Positions 57,201-63,859 are shown, counted from the stretch's first letter. The stretch is DNA of 64,000 nt from an uncultured Armatimonadota bacterium (GCA_903927345.1 CAIYMO010000021.1:107839-171838); one strand, 5' to 3'. Numbers and translations are program-made. Notes: a model not told the origin generated them from the sequence alone.

Positions 57201-57337
57201 GACGCGGCGAACTGGGCATCACAAATATTACGTTTCCCATGCAATATGCCCGATTTATCCGCATCACCCAAACTGGTTCCAGTTCGCTGTACCATTGGTC
57301 AATCTATGAACTAAACGTCTGTCGGGGCAGGAAATAG
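54251..57337 (+). CDS. Fusion of SASA-type acetylesterase, GH78 rhamnosidase and F5/8C module
   Basis: The 1028-residue secreted protein (signal LLAAGLLGLSALAFGA) joins three domains. Residues about 30-325 form a sialate-O-acetylesterase-like SGNH domain (VFVLAGQSNMEGQ with the nucleophile Ser, TAWGGKSL, GLVWYQGWND, NPTHGHHEFGN). About 360-830 is a GH78-type beta-domain and (alpha/alpha)6 barrel with FYDCPDRERVGFWGDG near 473 and FDEGSSLNHGWN near 730. About 880-1028 is a discoidin/F5-8C domain (WFQVDMKSNQSFDKIVLDN, YARFIRITQTG). It would deacetylate and de-rhamnosylate the same plant glycan, such as acetylated pectin. No gene follows for 680 bases. Confidence 0.9.
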   Translation: MIAILELRPLLAAGLLGLSALAFGADKQTQRVKVFVLAGQSNMEGQAVVDLTGKDYNDGKGTLATLMSIPEKRPLFKHLKNSDGTWNVRNDVFVRYQREKQPLLTGPLGFGFSVYGDQHHFGPEYQLGHVLGDYFKEPVLLIKTAWGGKSLYEDFRPPSSGGKTGKYYKLMLSDVKTALSNMEADFPACKGRGYELAGLVWYQGWNDGVDPKRAVPEYEQNLVNLIRDVRKEFNSPKLPVVVGELTGPWVKAEGAWDMLRKAQENAVERYEVDGNALFVPTHDFVREAEDSPNPTHGHHEFGNAETIFLVGDALGKGMVSLLENLKAPMIKDYGLKPYVRLSKDLPHSENKPWKLVCTMPTNCHFQMWMELESEAGKQVLLNSSNPLVQYLTKTESYTTIAGSQTTEAKNWLSGEGAIYTIPAGVTVKAVKYRETGFDTTFAGSFECNDRDFNVLWTKAARTAYVCMRDHFYDCPDRERVGFWGDGTPELDQCFYVFDTKAHRLAKDLVLRKLQPKFYPGQHLEFLGEYGLWFYYMHTGDLDSIRAVYDQTKVFLFETYKFGNKGTWFDWGKENKDTAVIETCFYYNCMETLLKMAKVTGHNADVPLIEKKLQDIKATFDQKFWKGGYYMSSQVSEPDDRANAMAVNAGLADKKKWEAIYTNVLAKKTYSSCFFDRWVFEALCKIGRPEAALMRMATRYKTMIPASITTLWEHYDRWWASHIDAFDEGSSLNHGWNPPALILSKTITGVEPTLPGWTEFQVLPKVAFLNSIKMTVPTVKGKVRVEINKSASQFSLRVTVPIGSSAVLGVPIGSFTNLQSVALQGREVWRSGLTGEISGATYVDDKNGYVKFKVEPGVWTLVGRGLVEMDSPKPLPVAKRKEIELEKRGWSTSASVPDSTFLFSGDNIPIDVSAENATDGDVWNGWRDMTKTQYPGQWFQVDMKSNQSFDKIVLDNTWALWDSPQMYEVRVSSDGIKWSEVIASGRGELGITNITFPMQYARFIRITQTGSSSLYHWSIYELNVCRGRK

Positions 57338-57627
57338 CTTTTCTCAATCTCATCTCTGTGCGAGAGAGGACCTGACCCACCTCGGAAAAGTTGGGAGGAT
57401 TTACGGCTGGAGTCGGGGTTCGCCGTCTTTTTCGCTTTTGATCAAGCCCAGTCCTTCGTAGAAAGCCGAAAATCAATCTCGGCAGAATAATCCCTATGAA
57501 CCCTTTTCCCAAATTCGCTTCCAAATGACGCAAACAAAAAAAGGAACTTTGGTGACTCTTGGAAACTCGAGAGTTCGAAGATTGAATAGTCGGAGGAGGT
57601 TACTGGACGCGATTCGAAAAACAAGAG

Positions 57628-57657
57628 TTGCGAATCCCCTCCCCTGATCACAAAATT
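57628..57657 (+). repeat. Left copy of 30-base flank repeat A/B
   Basis: The 30 bases here and those at 63831-63860 agree at 24 positions by my count, sharing TGCGAATC, TCCCCTGAT and AAA cores. The right copy touches the 3' end of tRNA-Ala. The pair brackets the SAM-riboswitch operon in the same orientation, as attachment-site remnants would. Confidence 0.5.
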
Positions 57658-57756
57658 TTCGAGATTGGTTGACGCATTTAGAACTGCGGAGCACCATCCC
57701 ACTGTGTAACGTATGCAGCGGATATCCCGGCACCCTCTTTAAGCAAGTCGTTTTAA

Positions 57757-57781
57757 TTTGGCACTGCGAAAAACGCGTCTA
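57757..57781 (+). repeat. Left copy of short flank repeat C/D
   Basis: TTTGGCACT, GCGAAAAA, ACG and TCTA occur here in order and again at 63658-63690, where a TTTGGCATCC-like stretch is inserted after TTTGGCACT. This copy ends in the -35 region of the operon promoter. The two copies lie on either side of the operon. Confidence 0.4.
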
Positions 57782-57799
57782 GGATTCTGGGAAGTTGTG

Positions 57800-57805
57800 T
57801 ATAAT
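57800..57805 (+). promoter_or_regulatory. Predicted -10 box for the SAM-riboswitch transcript
   Basis: A perfect TATAAT lies eight bases upstream of the 5' strand of the riboswitch P1 helix, so transcription would start at about 57811-57812, exactly where the aptamer begins. No good -35 is seen at 17 bases. Confidence 0.65.
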
Positions 57806-57810
57806 CGAAA

Positions 57811-57906
57811 TTGCATCAAGAGCGGCCCCGATGGGCCCGGCAACCGAGTGTGAAGAACGCCACGGTGCCAGGAGCAACCAAGCTCGATGCGCAGGACAGA
57901 CCTGAA
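57811..57906 (+). ncRNA. SAM-I/SAM-IV-clan riboswitch aptamer
   Basis: The conserved SAM core is present in order: ATCAAGAG (57815-57822), a GC-rich P2 hairpin (GGCCC CGAT GGGCC, 57824-57837), CCGGCAACC (57837-57845), a P3 arm closed by GTG/CAC, GGTGCCA (57864-57870) and a P4 hairpin GAGC/GCTC (57872-57884). P1 pairs GCATC (57813-57817) with GATGC (57886-57890). A further small hairpin CAGG/CCTG (57892-57904) follows P1, as in SAM-IV. P2 is too short for the kink-turn of classical SAM-I. High SAM is expected to favour the terminator just downstream. Class choice between SAM-IV and SAM-I/IV is uncertain. Confidence 0.8.
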
Positions 57907-57932
57907 AAAGGAGTTCTTCGCTGGAAGTGACG

Positions 57933-57971
57933 GGGCCGTTGACGAGAGATCGTCAACGGCCCTTTCCCTTT
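57933..57971 (+). terminator. Riboswitch-linked intrinsic terminator
   Basis: A perfect 12-bp stem (GGGCCGTTGACG at 57933-57944, CGTCAACGGCCC at 57951-57962) with a 6-base loop is followed by TTTCCCTTT. It sits between the aptamer and the first gene, the right place for an expression platform. The T-run is interrupted by CCC. Confidence 0.8.
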
Positions 57972-58017
57972 CAAACGGGGCCGATTGACGCGCGAAATTC
58001 GCATCAAAAGGCTAAAC

Positions 58018-58380
58018 ATGGAAACAACAGAGCGCGCTGCTAGGGCGCAAGTTAACTCGATCATCTGCAATCTGGACTTCGAAAAGCTCCAAGCTTGCAC
58101 AACCGCAACTGGATTGGCTACTGCACCGATTCTCGCTGAGGCCGCCATAGATGGCATGTGGCTCTTTCTCGGGGTGCAAGTAGACGCCCTGAGTTTGAAG
58201 CCGCAACCCGTTCGGCTACTCGAAGTCCCTGGCGATGGTGCACCGATCCACGTGCTCCTTGCCGACCAAGGGCGACGGGTGCTCGTCACCTCAAACAATG
58301 GCCGTGAAGAAGTCCTCAACAGGCTCGCCCAGCAGCAAATTGTAGTTGAGTGGAACACGGAGGTGGGACATGGCTGCTAA
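58018..58380 (+). CDS. Small protein of unknown function, first gene of the SAM-riboswitch operon
   Basis: The 120-residue protein starts at ATG 58018 (AAAGG seven bases upstream) rather than the TTG at 57985. It is a soluble alpha/beta protein: an N-terminal helix (TERAARAQVNSIICNLDFEKLQAC), a segment TGLATAPILAEAAIDGMWLFLGVQVDAL, strand-rich PVRLLEVPGDGAPIHVLLADQGRRVLVTSNNG and a short helix EEVLNRLAQQQIVVEW. I recognise no family. The stop overlaps the AAA ATPase start by eleven bases, so translation is coupled. It could be an adaptor or regulator of the ATPase; this is a guess. Confidence 0.8.
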   Translation: METTERAARAQVNSIICNLDFEKLQACTTATGLATAPILAEAAIDGMWLFLGVQVDALSLKPQPVRLLEVPGDGAPIHVLLADQGRRVLVTSNNGREEVLNRLAQQQIVVEWNTEVGHGC

Positions 58381-59764
58381 GCGTGGTTACCTCACTCGCC
58401 TTGGTGCGTTTGGCTTCGACGCCGTCGAGCCCGTCGTTCTCGCCGCCTTGGTAACCGAGGACCCGTTACTAGTGATCGGCAACAGCGGCACTGGCAAGAC
58501 CTTTCTGCTCAACTCCATCTCGGAGGCTCTTGGGCTGGAACACCGTCACTATAACGCATCAATGGTGAGTTTCGATGACCTCGTTGGTTTCCCTTATCCG
58601 GACGACGAGAAGTCGTGCGTCAAGTTCTTGGAGACTCCCGCGACGGTTTGGGGAGCCGAGAGCTTGCTCGTGGACGAGATTTCGCGGTGCCGCCCCGAAC
58701 ATCAGAACCGCCTCTTCAGCCTCATCCACGAAAGACGGGTGCAAGGCATTGCTCTCGAGCGGCTTCGCTTCCGCTGGGCTGCCATGAATCCTTGTTCGAT
58801 GGATCAAGGAGGTGATTACTCAGGTTCTGAGCCCTTGGACCGTGCCCTGGCCGATCGCTTCGGGCTCATCGTCAAAGTGGGCGACTGGCGGGAACTCTCC
58901 AAGGCGAACAAGAGAAAAGTGGCAGATCCATCGGGAGAGGGCGCTTTGTCCGACGATAAAGGCAAACTAGCCTTGGCACTTGGGGAGTGGCGGGCGAAGT
59001 ACAACGAACTGCTACCTAGCTGTCCGGCGGTGATCATCGACTATGCCTGCGCGGCGGCCACGTCACTCGGAGAAGCGCGCATCCGACTTTCGCCACGTCG
59101 CGTCAGGATGCTGTCGCGCTCCCTGCTCGCAGTCACCGTGGTGTCAGGTGCGGGGCCCGACCCCGCGCTGTTTCGCATGATACTCGAGTGCTCCATACCC
59201 CATTCGGCGTGGGGCGAGGAACCGCGAAAGGAATCGATCGCCGCCGCCCACCGCGCAGCATGGGACTCCGCGGTTGCGACTGGGGACCGCAAGTGGATAC
59301 ACGAGTTTCATTTGGAACTTTCCCTCGCGGAGAAGGCGCGTATGCTCTTTCGCGGATGTCCAGGCCCAGATGCGGGCAGTTCCGCGGTCGCCCAGTTGCT
59401 GGCGAGCGACCGTCCAGAACGAGTAGCTGCGTTCGCGATGTCGCTCTATCCGGCTGCTGCGGCTGGCCTGGTCTCCAGCCTCGGCGCGGAAGGCGCGGCA
59501 GACCTCGGGCGAGTCGCCCAAGAGGTCTTGTCCGTGGACGGGGAAATCGCCTGGCAGGAACGCGTCAGCGAGCAAGGTACGACCCACCCGGAGATAGAAC
59601 GTAGCTCGTCCACTTTGAAAGCCCTGTCGGGGGCAAGGAAGGAGCGGGCTACTCAGCTCTTCAACCATCTAATCGTGGCCAAAATCGCTCCGGAGAAGTT
59701 CGACGAGATCGAGGGCGAACTCGAGGCCTGTGTGCGTGCCGTCGCCGAGGAGGTGCGGCGATGA
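58370..59764 (+). CDS. MoxR-type AAA+ ATPase
   Basis: The 464-residue protein is a dynein-related/MoxR AAA+ ATPase. Walker A is GNSGTGKT (residues 37-44), Walker B LLVDE (99-103), the sensor-1 region FRWAAMNP (about 134-141), and an arginine-finger-type segment DRALADRFG about 20 residues later. After the AAA core, about residues 190-464 form a mostly helical Ala/Glu/Arg-rich C-terminal region (AARLGEARIRLSPRRVRMLSR-like lid, then a long tail) with no family I can name. MoxR proteins act with VWA-domain partners to remodel or activate targets; such a partner is two genes downstream. The start ATG 58370 is inside the previous gene's end. Confidence 0.9.
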   Translation: MAAKRGYLTRLGAFGFDAVEPVVLAALVTEDPLLVIGNSGTGKTFLLNSISEALGLEHRHYNASMVSFDDLVGFPYPDDEKSCVKFLETPATVWGAESLLVDEISRCRPEHQNRLFSLIHERRVQGIALERLRFRWAAMNPCSMDQGGDYSGSEPLDRALADRFGLIVKVGDWRELSKANKRKVADPSGEGALSDDKGKLALALGEWRAKYNELLPSCPAVIIDYACAAATSLGEARIRLSPRRVRMLSRSLLAVTVVSGAGPDPALFRMILECSIPHSAWGEEPRKESIAAAHRAAWDSAVATGDRKWIHEFHLELSLAEKARMLFRGCPGPDAGSSAVAQLLASDRPERVAAFAMSLYPAAAAGLVSSLGAEGAADLGRVAQEVLSVDGEIAWQERVSEQGTTHPEIERSSSTLKALSGARKERATQLFNHLIVAKIAPEKFDEIEGELEACVRAVAEEVRR

Positions 59765-60237
59765 TGACCCAGGCCATGTCGATCCGCCACAGATGGGAGA
59801 GGCGGACTCCGCTTGCGAACATGGGCGGTCCGAGGAGCCGGGCGAGGAAGGAGCAGGTGAAGGCCAGCCTTCTTGGCAAAGTCGTAGGAAAGGTCAAACT
59901 CCCACACCTGCGCACCGTCGGATTCGCAATCAGCGAAGGGCGCGACCCCGTGACGGCCGCATACGACGCTCTTGCGAGACTCGGCTACCGATCGCCGGAA
60001 GACTTGCGCAACGTCTTCGATCTGCCCGCTGGTCCCCGTCTGGTCGCACCGAGCCTCAGGATTCCGGAGTTATCGTTGGAGTCGCTTACCGACGAGGCTC
60101 TGTTGGCCGAAGCCCTTGTCCTCGGACTCTGCACGAAAACCATGTACGATCCGACGCGCCCGGTGGTGTGGACGAGGGCAAGCCTTTCGCGGAGGCTGGA
60201 GATGTTCCAGACGGGAGGGTTCTATGCGCTGGACTGA
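59761..60237 (+). CDS. Unknown protein between the AAA ATPase and the VWA metallopeptidase
   Basis: The 158-residue protein starts at ATG 59761, overlapping the ATPase stop by four bases. The first 50 residues are very basic (SIRHRWERR, RSRARKEQVK, KVVGKVKLPHLR), then a helical part DPVTAAYDALARLGYRSPEDLRNVFDL and a Leu/Glu-rich helix LSLESLTDEALLAEALVLGL follow. There is no signal or membrane segment. The basic head could bind nucleic acid or an acidic partner. Family not recognised. Its end overlaps the next gene by 14 bases. Confidence 0.75.
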   Translation: MMTQAMSIRHRWERRTPLANMGGPRSRARKEQVKASLLGKVVGKVKLPHLRTVGFAISEGRDPVTAAYDALARLGYRSPEDLRNVFDLPAGPRLVAPSLRIPELSLESLTDEALLAEALVLGLCTKTMYDPTRPVVWTRASLSRRLEMFQTGGFYALD

Positions 60238-61615
60238 CGAACGCTTCGACAACGTTCTCCTCGAGTTGATTGAGGAGAATCCGCTTGCAGTGAGGCCCGT
60301 GCTAAAGATTCTCCGAAGAAGGTTCACGGAGGAAGTGTCCACGCTGGCGGTGACTCTCGCCGATCCGCCGGAACTGCTCATCAATCCGAACTTTGTGCAG
60401 GAGCATTGCAAGACCGAGGAACACCTGAAGGCGGTGCTCTTCCACGAGTTCCTTCACGTGATCCTCGGCCACACGATGCGATTCAAAGAGATGAGCGCGG
60501 TGCAGAACGTCGCCCTCGACGCCGCGATCAACGCGATCATCTTCCGGCAATGTGGTCCGGAATACGCGTCCCTGTTCGCGGAATACTACGCGGATCAAAC
60601 CGGTGTCGCGAAGCTTTTGCGCCCGAAGAGCAATGCTGAGAGAGTCGATATAAAGAAGCGACGCGACGACTACGCCAAAGAATGCGAGGAGTCCGGCGAT
60701 TTGGAGTCTCTGGCCTTCGGTTTCGATATTCGTAAACAACTTGAGCGTTCTTGGGACGCGCTCTACGAGGGGAAGCTCGTCTCCGACGACGTGCTCGAAC
60801 TCGCCGAGACTCTGGCCGCTCAAGGCGAAGCGGTCCTGACTAAGGGAAAGGTTCTGATCGGCAACCACGACGGCGTGGGTGTTCCCGTGAGCGGAGAACT
60901 CGCAGACGCAGTGGAAGAGGCACTGAGGCAGATGAACGGAAGCGGCATCTGGCGGGCCCCGAACGCGCAAGGCGTCGGTGCATACGAGTACCGACCCGTT
61001 TTCACCGCCGCCGAGGAGAAGTTGGAACGATGGAAGGCTCAGACCCTAAAAGCCCTCCGCAAAGCGCTCATCCCCGATCGTAGAAGTACCCTCCTCGAGC
61101 ACCGTGAGAGCTTTCATCGTCTTCCCGTTTTGAGTCCCAAGGATAGGCGGGCCTTCCTTAGGGCCAGCTGGAGTCCCTTCATTCCGGAAGCCGACAACGC
61201 GTCTTCAGCGGAGTTTCCTCTGGGGTATGCCAACGTCTACCTCGACGTCAGCGGATCGATGAACGCGGAGATGCCGCTCGTCGTCTCCCTACTCAATCAG
61301 GTTCGCAAGGTCATCCGAATGCCGTTCTGGGCCTTCTCGACGACGGTCTCTCCCGCTCGCATCGAATCGGGCAGGCTGGAGACAGCCTCGACCGGAGGTA
61401 CAAGCATGTCATGCGTTCTCGCCCACCTGGCGAAGACGAAACCCAGCTGCGCAGTCGTTTTCACGGACGGTTACATTGAGGCGGTCGACAGGCGGATGCT
61501 GAACGATTGTTCCGGAACTCGCCTCACCGCTATCGTCACTCGCGATGGTGATCCCTCCGCCCTTCAGAAGGCTGGGATTTCCTACATTCAACTGGAGAAA
61601 TTGCCAAATGGTTAG
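60224..61615 (+). CDS. DUF2201-type predicted metallopeptidase with VWA domain
   Basis: The 463-residue protein starts at ATG 60224, preceded by GGGAGG at a good distance; open sequence upstream is shadow of the previous gene. The N-terminal domain has a zincin motif HEFLH (74-78) in LFHEFLHVILGH, and AALDAAINAIIF-like helices follow, matching the DUF2201 N-terminal putative metallopeptidase. The C-terminal VWA-like domain has a MIDAS DVSGSM near 341, TGGTSMSCVLAHL and VVFTDGYIEAV. Proteins of this kind pair with MoxR ATPases, as here. The expected role is ATPase-gated proteolysis or remodelling; the target is unknown. Confidence 0.88.
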   Translation: MRWTDERFDNVLLELIEENPLAVRPVLKILRRRFTEEVSTLAVTLADPPELLINPNFVQEHCKTEEHLKAVLFHEFLHVILGHTMRFKEMSAVQNVALDAAINAIIFRQCGPEYASLFAEYYADQTGVAKLLRPKSNAERVDIKKRRDDYAKECEESGDLESLAFGFDIRKQLERSWDALYEGKLVSDDVLELAETLAAQGEAVLTKGKVLIGNHDGVGVPVSGELADAVEEALRQMNGSGIWRAPNAQGVGAYEYRPVFTAAEEKLERWKAQTLKALRKALIPDRRSTLLEHRESFHRLPVLSPKDRRAFLRASWSPFIPEADNASSAEFPLGYANVYLDVSGSMNAEMPLVVSLLNQVRKVIRMPFWAFSTTVSPARIESGRLETASTGGTSMSCVLAHLAKTKPSCAVVFTDGYIEAVDRRMLNDCSGTRLTAIVTRDGDPSALQKAGISYIQLEKLPNG

Positions 61616-62618
61616 ATACTCAGAAGTCGTTCTTCCCGGTCATCCGGACAAAGTCTGTGACGCGGTCGCCGAGGCCATCGTCAAAGCCGCGCTCGCCGTC
61701 GATCCCGATGCGTATGCCCAGGTGGAAGTCTCCGTTTGGGACTATGAGATGTGGCTCACGGGCGGCGTGGTCACGTCCAAACGCGTGCCGAACCTCTTCA
61801 AGGACATCGCAAAGGACACCGTCATCGATCTCGGATACAAATCGCCCAACGCCTACGATGCGAGAAAACTCGAGGTGCGCTGCTCTTTGTGCGTCGAGAT
61901 CGACGACCCGCGGCAGTACACCCACCACGTGAACGACCAGTGCATCGCGATTGGTTGGGCGGGCTACGACGAGAAAGTGGACTACCTCCCACCGGAACAC
62001 TTCCTCGCCCGGAGTTTCGGCGCAGCCTTGTTCCGCTCGTTCTCAAAGGGCCCTCTCAAGGGGCAGGGTCCCGATGGAAAGCTTGTAGTCCGTCTGCGGG
62101 AGGAATGTGGTGGGTGGGTCTTAGAGCACGTACTTGCAACCGTTCAACAATTGGACACGACGTCGTTCCTAGATTTCGTGCCGCTTGTTACGATGGTTCT
62201 TGAGGCCCAATACCACTCGATTCAAGCTCGGGACTCGAGATGGGTCAGACCGTGGAAGGATGTTGAGGTTCTCATCAATCCAAACGGCCCGCTGATCAAC
62301 GGAGGTCCACTTTCAGACAACGGGCAAACCGGACGGAAACTTGTGATGGACTACTATGGACCGAGAGTCCCGATCGGCGGTGGCGCACTGTACGGCAAGG
62401 ACCCAAGGCATATCGACCGTTTCGCCAGCGCCACATGCAGGGAGGCTGCGATCCACGCAGTAAAGACCGGTGCCAAGGAGTGTCAGGTGACCGTCTGCTA
62501 CGCTCCAAACCAGTCTCAGCCTGTAGACGTGAGGTACGAAATGGTAGGACGCGGAAGAAAGCTCCCAGACCAAAGATGGAACCAATCAACACCAATAGAT
62601 CGTGTGACTATGGCGTGA
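61608..62618 (+). CDS. Divergent S-adenosylmethionine synthetase-like protein
   Basis: The 336-residue protein follows the MetK fold: PGHPDK with the catalytic His at residue 12, NDQ with Asp110, GPDGK with Lys158, INPNGPLINGGPLSDNGQTGRK with Asp237, Arg243 and Lys244, and GGGALYGKDPRHID with Lys264 and Asp270. Two usual residues differ: the Glu of the GGEIT motif is Val (GGVVT, about 52-56), and the Lys of KDPxKxD is His268. It is about 45-50 residues shorter than E. coli MetK at the C-terminus. ATG 61608 overlaps the upstream stop by eight bases. It may make SAM or an altered product, or bind SAM as a sensor. It is the last gene of the riboswitch operon. Confidence 0.88.
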   Translation: MVRYSEVVLPGHPDKVCDAVAEAIVKAALAVDPDAYAQVEVSVWDYEMWLTGGVVTSKRVPNLFKDIAKDTVIDLGYKSPNAYDARKLEVRCSLCVEIDDPRQYTHHVNDQCIAIGWAGYDEKVDYLPPEHFLARSFGAALFRSFSKGPLKGQGPDGKLVVRLREECGGWVLEHVLATVQQLDTTSFLDFVPLVTMVLEAQYHSIQARDSRWVRPWKDVEVLINPNGPLINGGPLSDNGQTGRKLVMDYYGPRVPIGGGALYGKDPRHIDRFASATCREAAIHAVKTGAKECQVTVCYAPNQSQPVDVRYEMVGRGRKLPDQRWNQSTPIDRVTMA

Positions 62619-62743
62619 GGTTGCAAAGAAGGGACAAGATGACCCCGCAAAACTTGGCGCTTCGTTGCTAAATGCGAGCGTCGATTTGGACCCGCATCAA
62701 GTCAATGCTCCGCGTAACTCCTGAACAAGGATGTCGAACAGCG

Positions 62744-63526
62744 TCACGACAAACCTCGGTATTGGCGCTCCGCTAGATGCAAATCGATGCGTCGCCCCAG
62801 CTTCTTCCACTCTCCTCTGGTCACCGAAGCAACCTCAACCCTTAATGCAATCAACTCAGTTATGGTGAATTCCAAGAGGATATTTGAGTTGGTCAGCGCG
62901 GCCCACTCTTCTGGATATGCAGAAACCGCAACATCCCTTTCCTTACAAACTATTATTCGCAAGCGTAGAGGAAGGGGATACTGATCAAGTTCGGCCAGTG
63001 TCTCCTGCCAGGCATTTCGAAGTTGGTTTCCGCGTTCAATATGTGCTCGACTCTTTTGATGGCGCGCTGCTTCAGCAGCGACTTTTCTGTCTTGATCTGC
63101 TCGTAAATTTTGCTCCTTCGCCAACTCCCTTGCGGCTCTCCTATCGTGCATCTCGGAGATGCTGGCGGCACGCCCCCGGTTAGTCCCGAAGGGAATGTAA
63201 GGATTGTCAGAGTTCTCCATCAGCCAATTCGCGAGACCTGCCGTATCCGATACTCTGCCTTCGAGGGCTCTAAACAGCCAGATAACCGCGGAAACTGAAC
63301 CACCACTCCAACGAAATTGCATCTCACACTTGGCCATTCCCTTTGTGAGAGCAACGAGGTCTTCGTCGGACAGCCCGAGCGTAACCTCATCCCAATCACT
63401 CCAGTGGAGGGTATTGATTGACCTAAATGGTGCCAGGTCTGAATATCGCTCGCGCCATTCGCTTTCACCCAAGTCAGAGTGACTTGCCTCGATGATCCGA
63501 TTCAAAACTTGACTCGTGGGCCTCAC
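62744..63526 (-). CDS. Hypothetical protein with central coiled coil
   Basis: The 260-residue protein is soluble. The N-terminal part (about 1-105) has a compact acidic/Trp-rich region (LHWSDWDEVTLGLSDEDLVAL, FRWSGGSVSAVIWLFRALEG). The middle (about 120-170) is a charged Arg/Ala/Glu helix, probably a coiled coil (RRAARELAKEQNLRADQDRK). The C-terminal 90 residues hold strands LRLRIIVCKERDVAVSAYP and a helical end. I do not recognise the family. It is transcribed against the riboswitch operon, 126 bases from metK, and is the last gene before the tRNA, inside the bracketed block. Confidence 0.65.
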   Translation of the reverse strand: MRPTSQVLNRIIEASHSDLGESEWRERYSDLAPFRSINTLHWSDWDEVTLGLSDEDLVALTKGMAKCEMQFRWSGGSVSAVIWLFRALEGRVSDTAGLANWLMENSDNPYIPFGTNRGRAASISEMHDRRAARELAKEQNLRADQDRKVAAEAARHQKSRAHIERGNQLRNAWQETLAELDQYPLPLRLRIIVCKERDVAVSAYPEEWAALTNSNILLEFTITELIALRVEVASVTRGEWKKLGRRIDLHLAERQYRGLS

Positions 63527-63859
63527 TACTTTTCCCCCACTGTCTTCAATCCGATTCTGATAAGTCCATCCTTGGAAGTCGGCTGTTCAGTTGCGCTCTT
63601 CAAAGGTTCATGCAGGCTTCCATTCTATCAAAGCCCAAGAATCACCGCTGCCTTCAGTTTGGCACTTTGGCATCCGCGAAAAAACGTCTATGCATGAAGA
63701 TTGTGTGCCCTCGCGAATGCCCAAAAAGCTTATCCACGGTGTGCACATTAACAAGTCTTGTGGATTTTCGTTGAGTGTGTTTCCAGCATTTGTTGCCAGA
63801 GATTCCTAGACACAATTCTGAAAGAAGGAGCTGCGAATCGCATCCCCTGATTATAAAGT
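63527..63859. other. Non-coding stretch between hypothetical gene and tRNA-Ala
   Basis: No credible gene is visible here. It contains the right-hand copies of the two short flank sequences (63658-63690 and 63831-63860), the second ending at the tRNA 3' end. No integrase or transposase remnant is readable. Confidence 0.45.
63658..63690 (+). repeat. Right copy of short flank repeat C/D
   Basis: It shares TTTGGCACT, GCGAAAAA, ACG and TCTA in order with 57757-57781, with a second TTTGGCAT unit inserted. The order of the two repeat pairs along the plus strand is reversed between the left and right sides. Confidence 0.4.

Larger units (their letters stand above)
57338..57799. other. Non-coding stretch before the SAM-riboswitch operon
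   Basis: No convincing gene is visible in these 460 bases. Short minus-strand frames here are Ser/Phe-rich and lack family features. The region holds two short sequences that recur in degenerate form at the other end of the block, next to the tRNA (see repeat entries), and is AT-richer than the operon after it. It looks like a junction between core sequence and an inserted block. Confidence 0.5.

Noticed and set aside
57442..57733. Two short minus-strand open frames before the riboswitch
   Set aside because: They overlap each other and the flank repeat, have no ribosome-binding site and no recognisable fold.
57655..57760. A possible decayed tRNA on the minus strand beside the left flank repeat (ends in ACCA, has a GTTCTAAA-like loop)
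   Set aside because: No consistent acceptor stem or anticodon arm can be drawn; the resemblance is limited to the 3' few bases and the flank repeat.
59972..60223. Upstream extension of the metallopeptidase/VWA frame
   Set aside because: Composition (Arg/Ser/Cys-rich) is that of a shadow of the preceding gene; ATG 60224 has a strong GGGAGG and starts the conserved protein.
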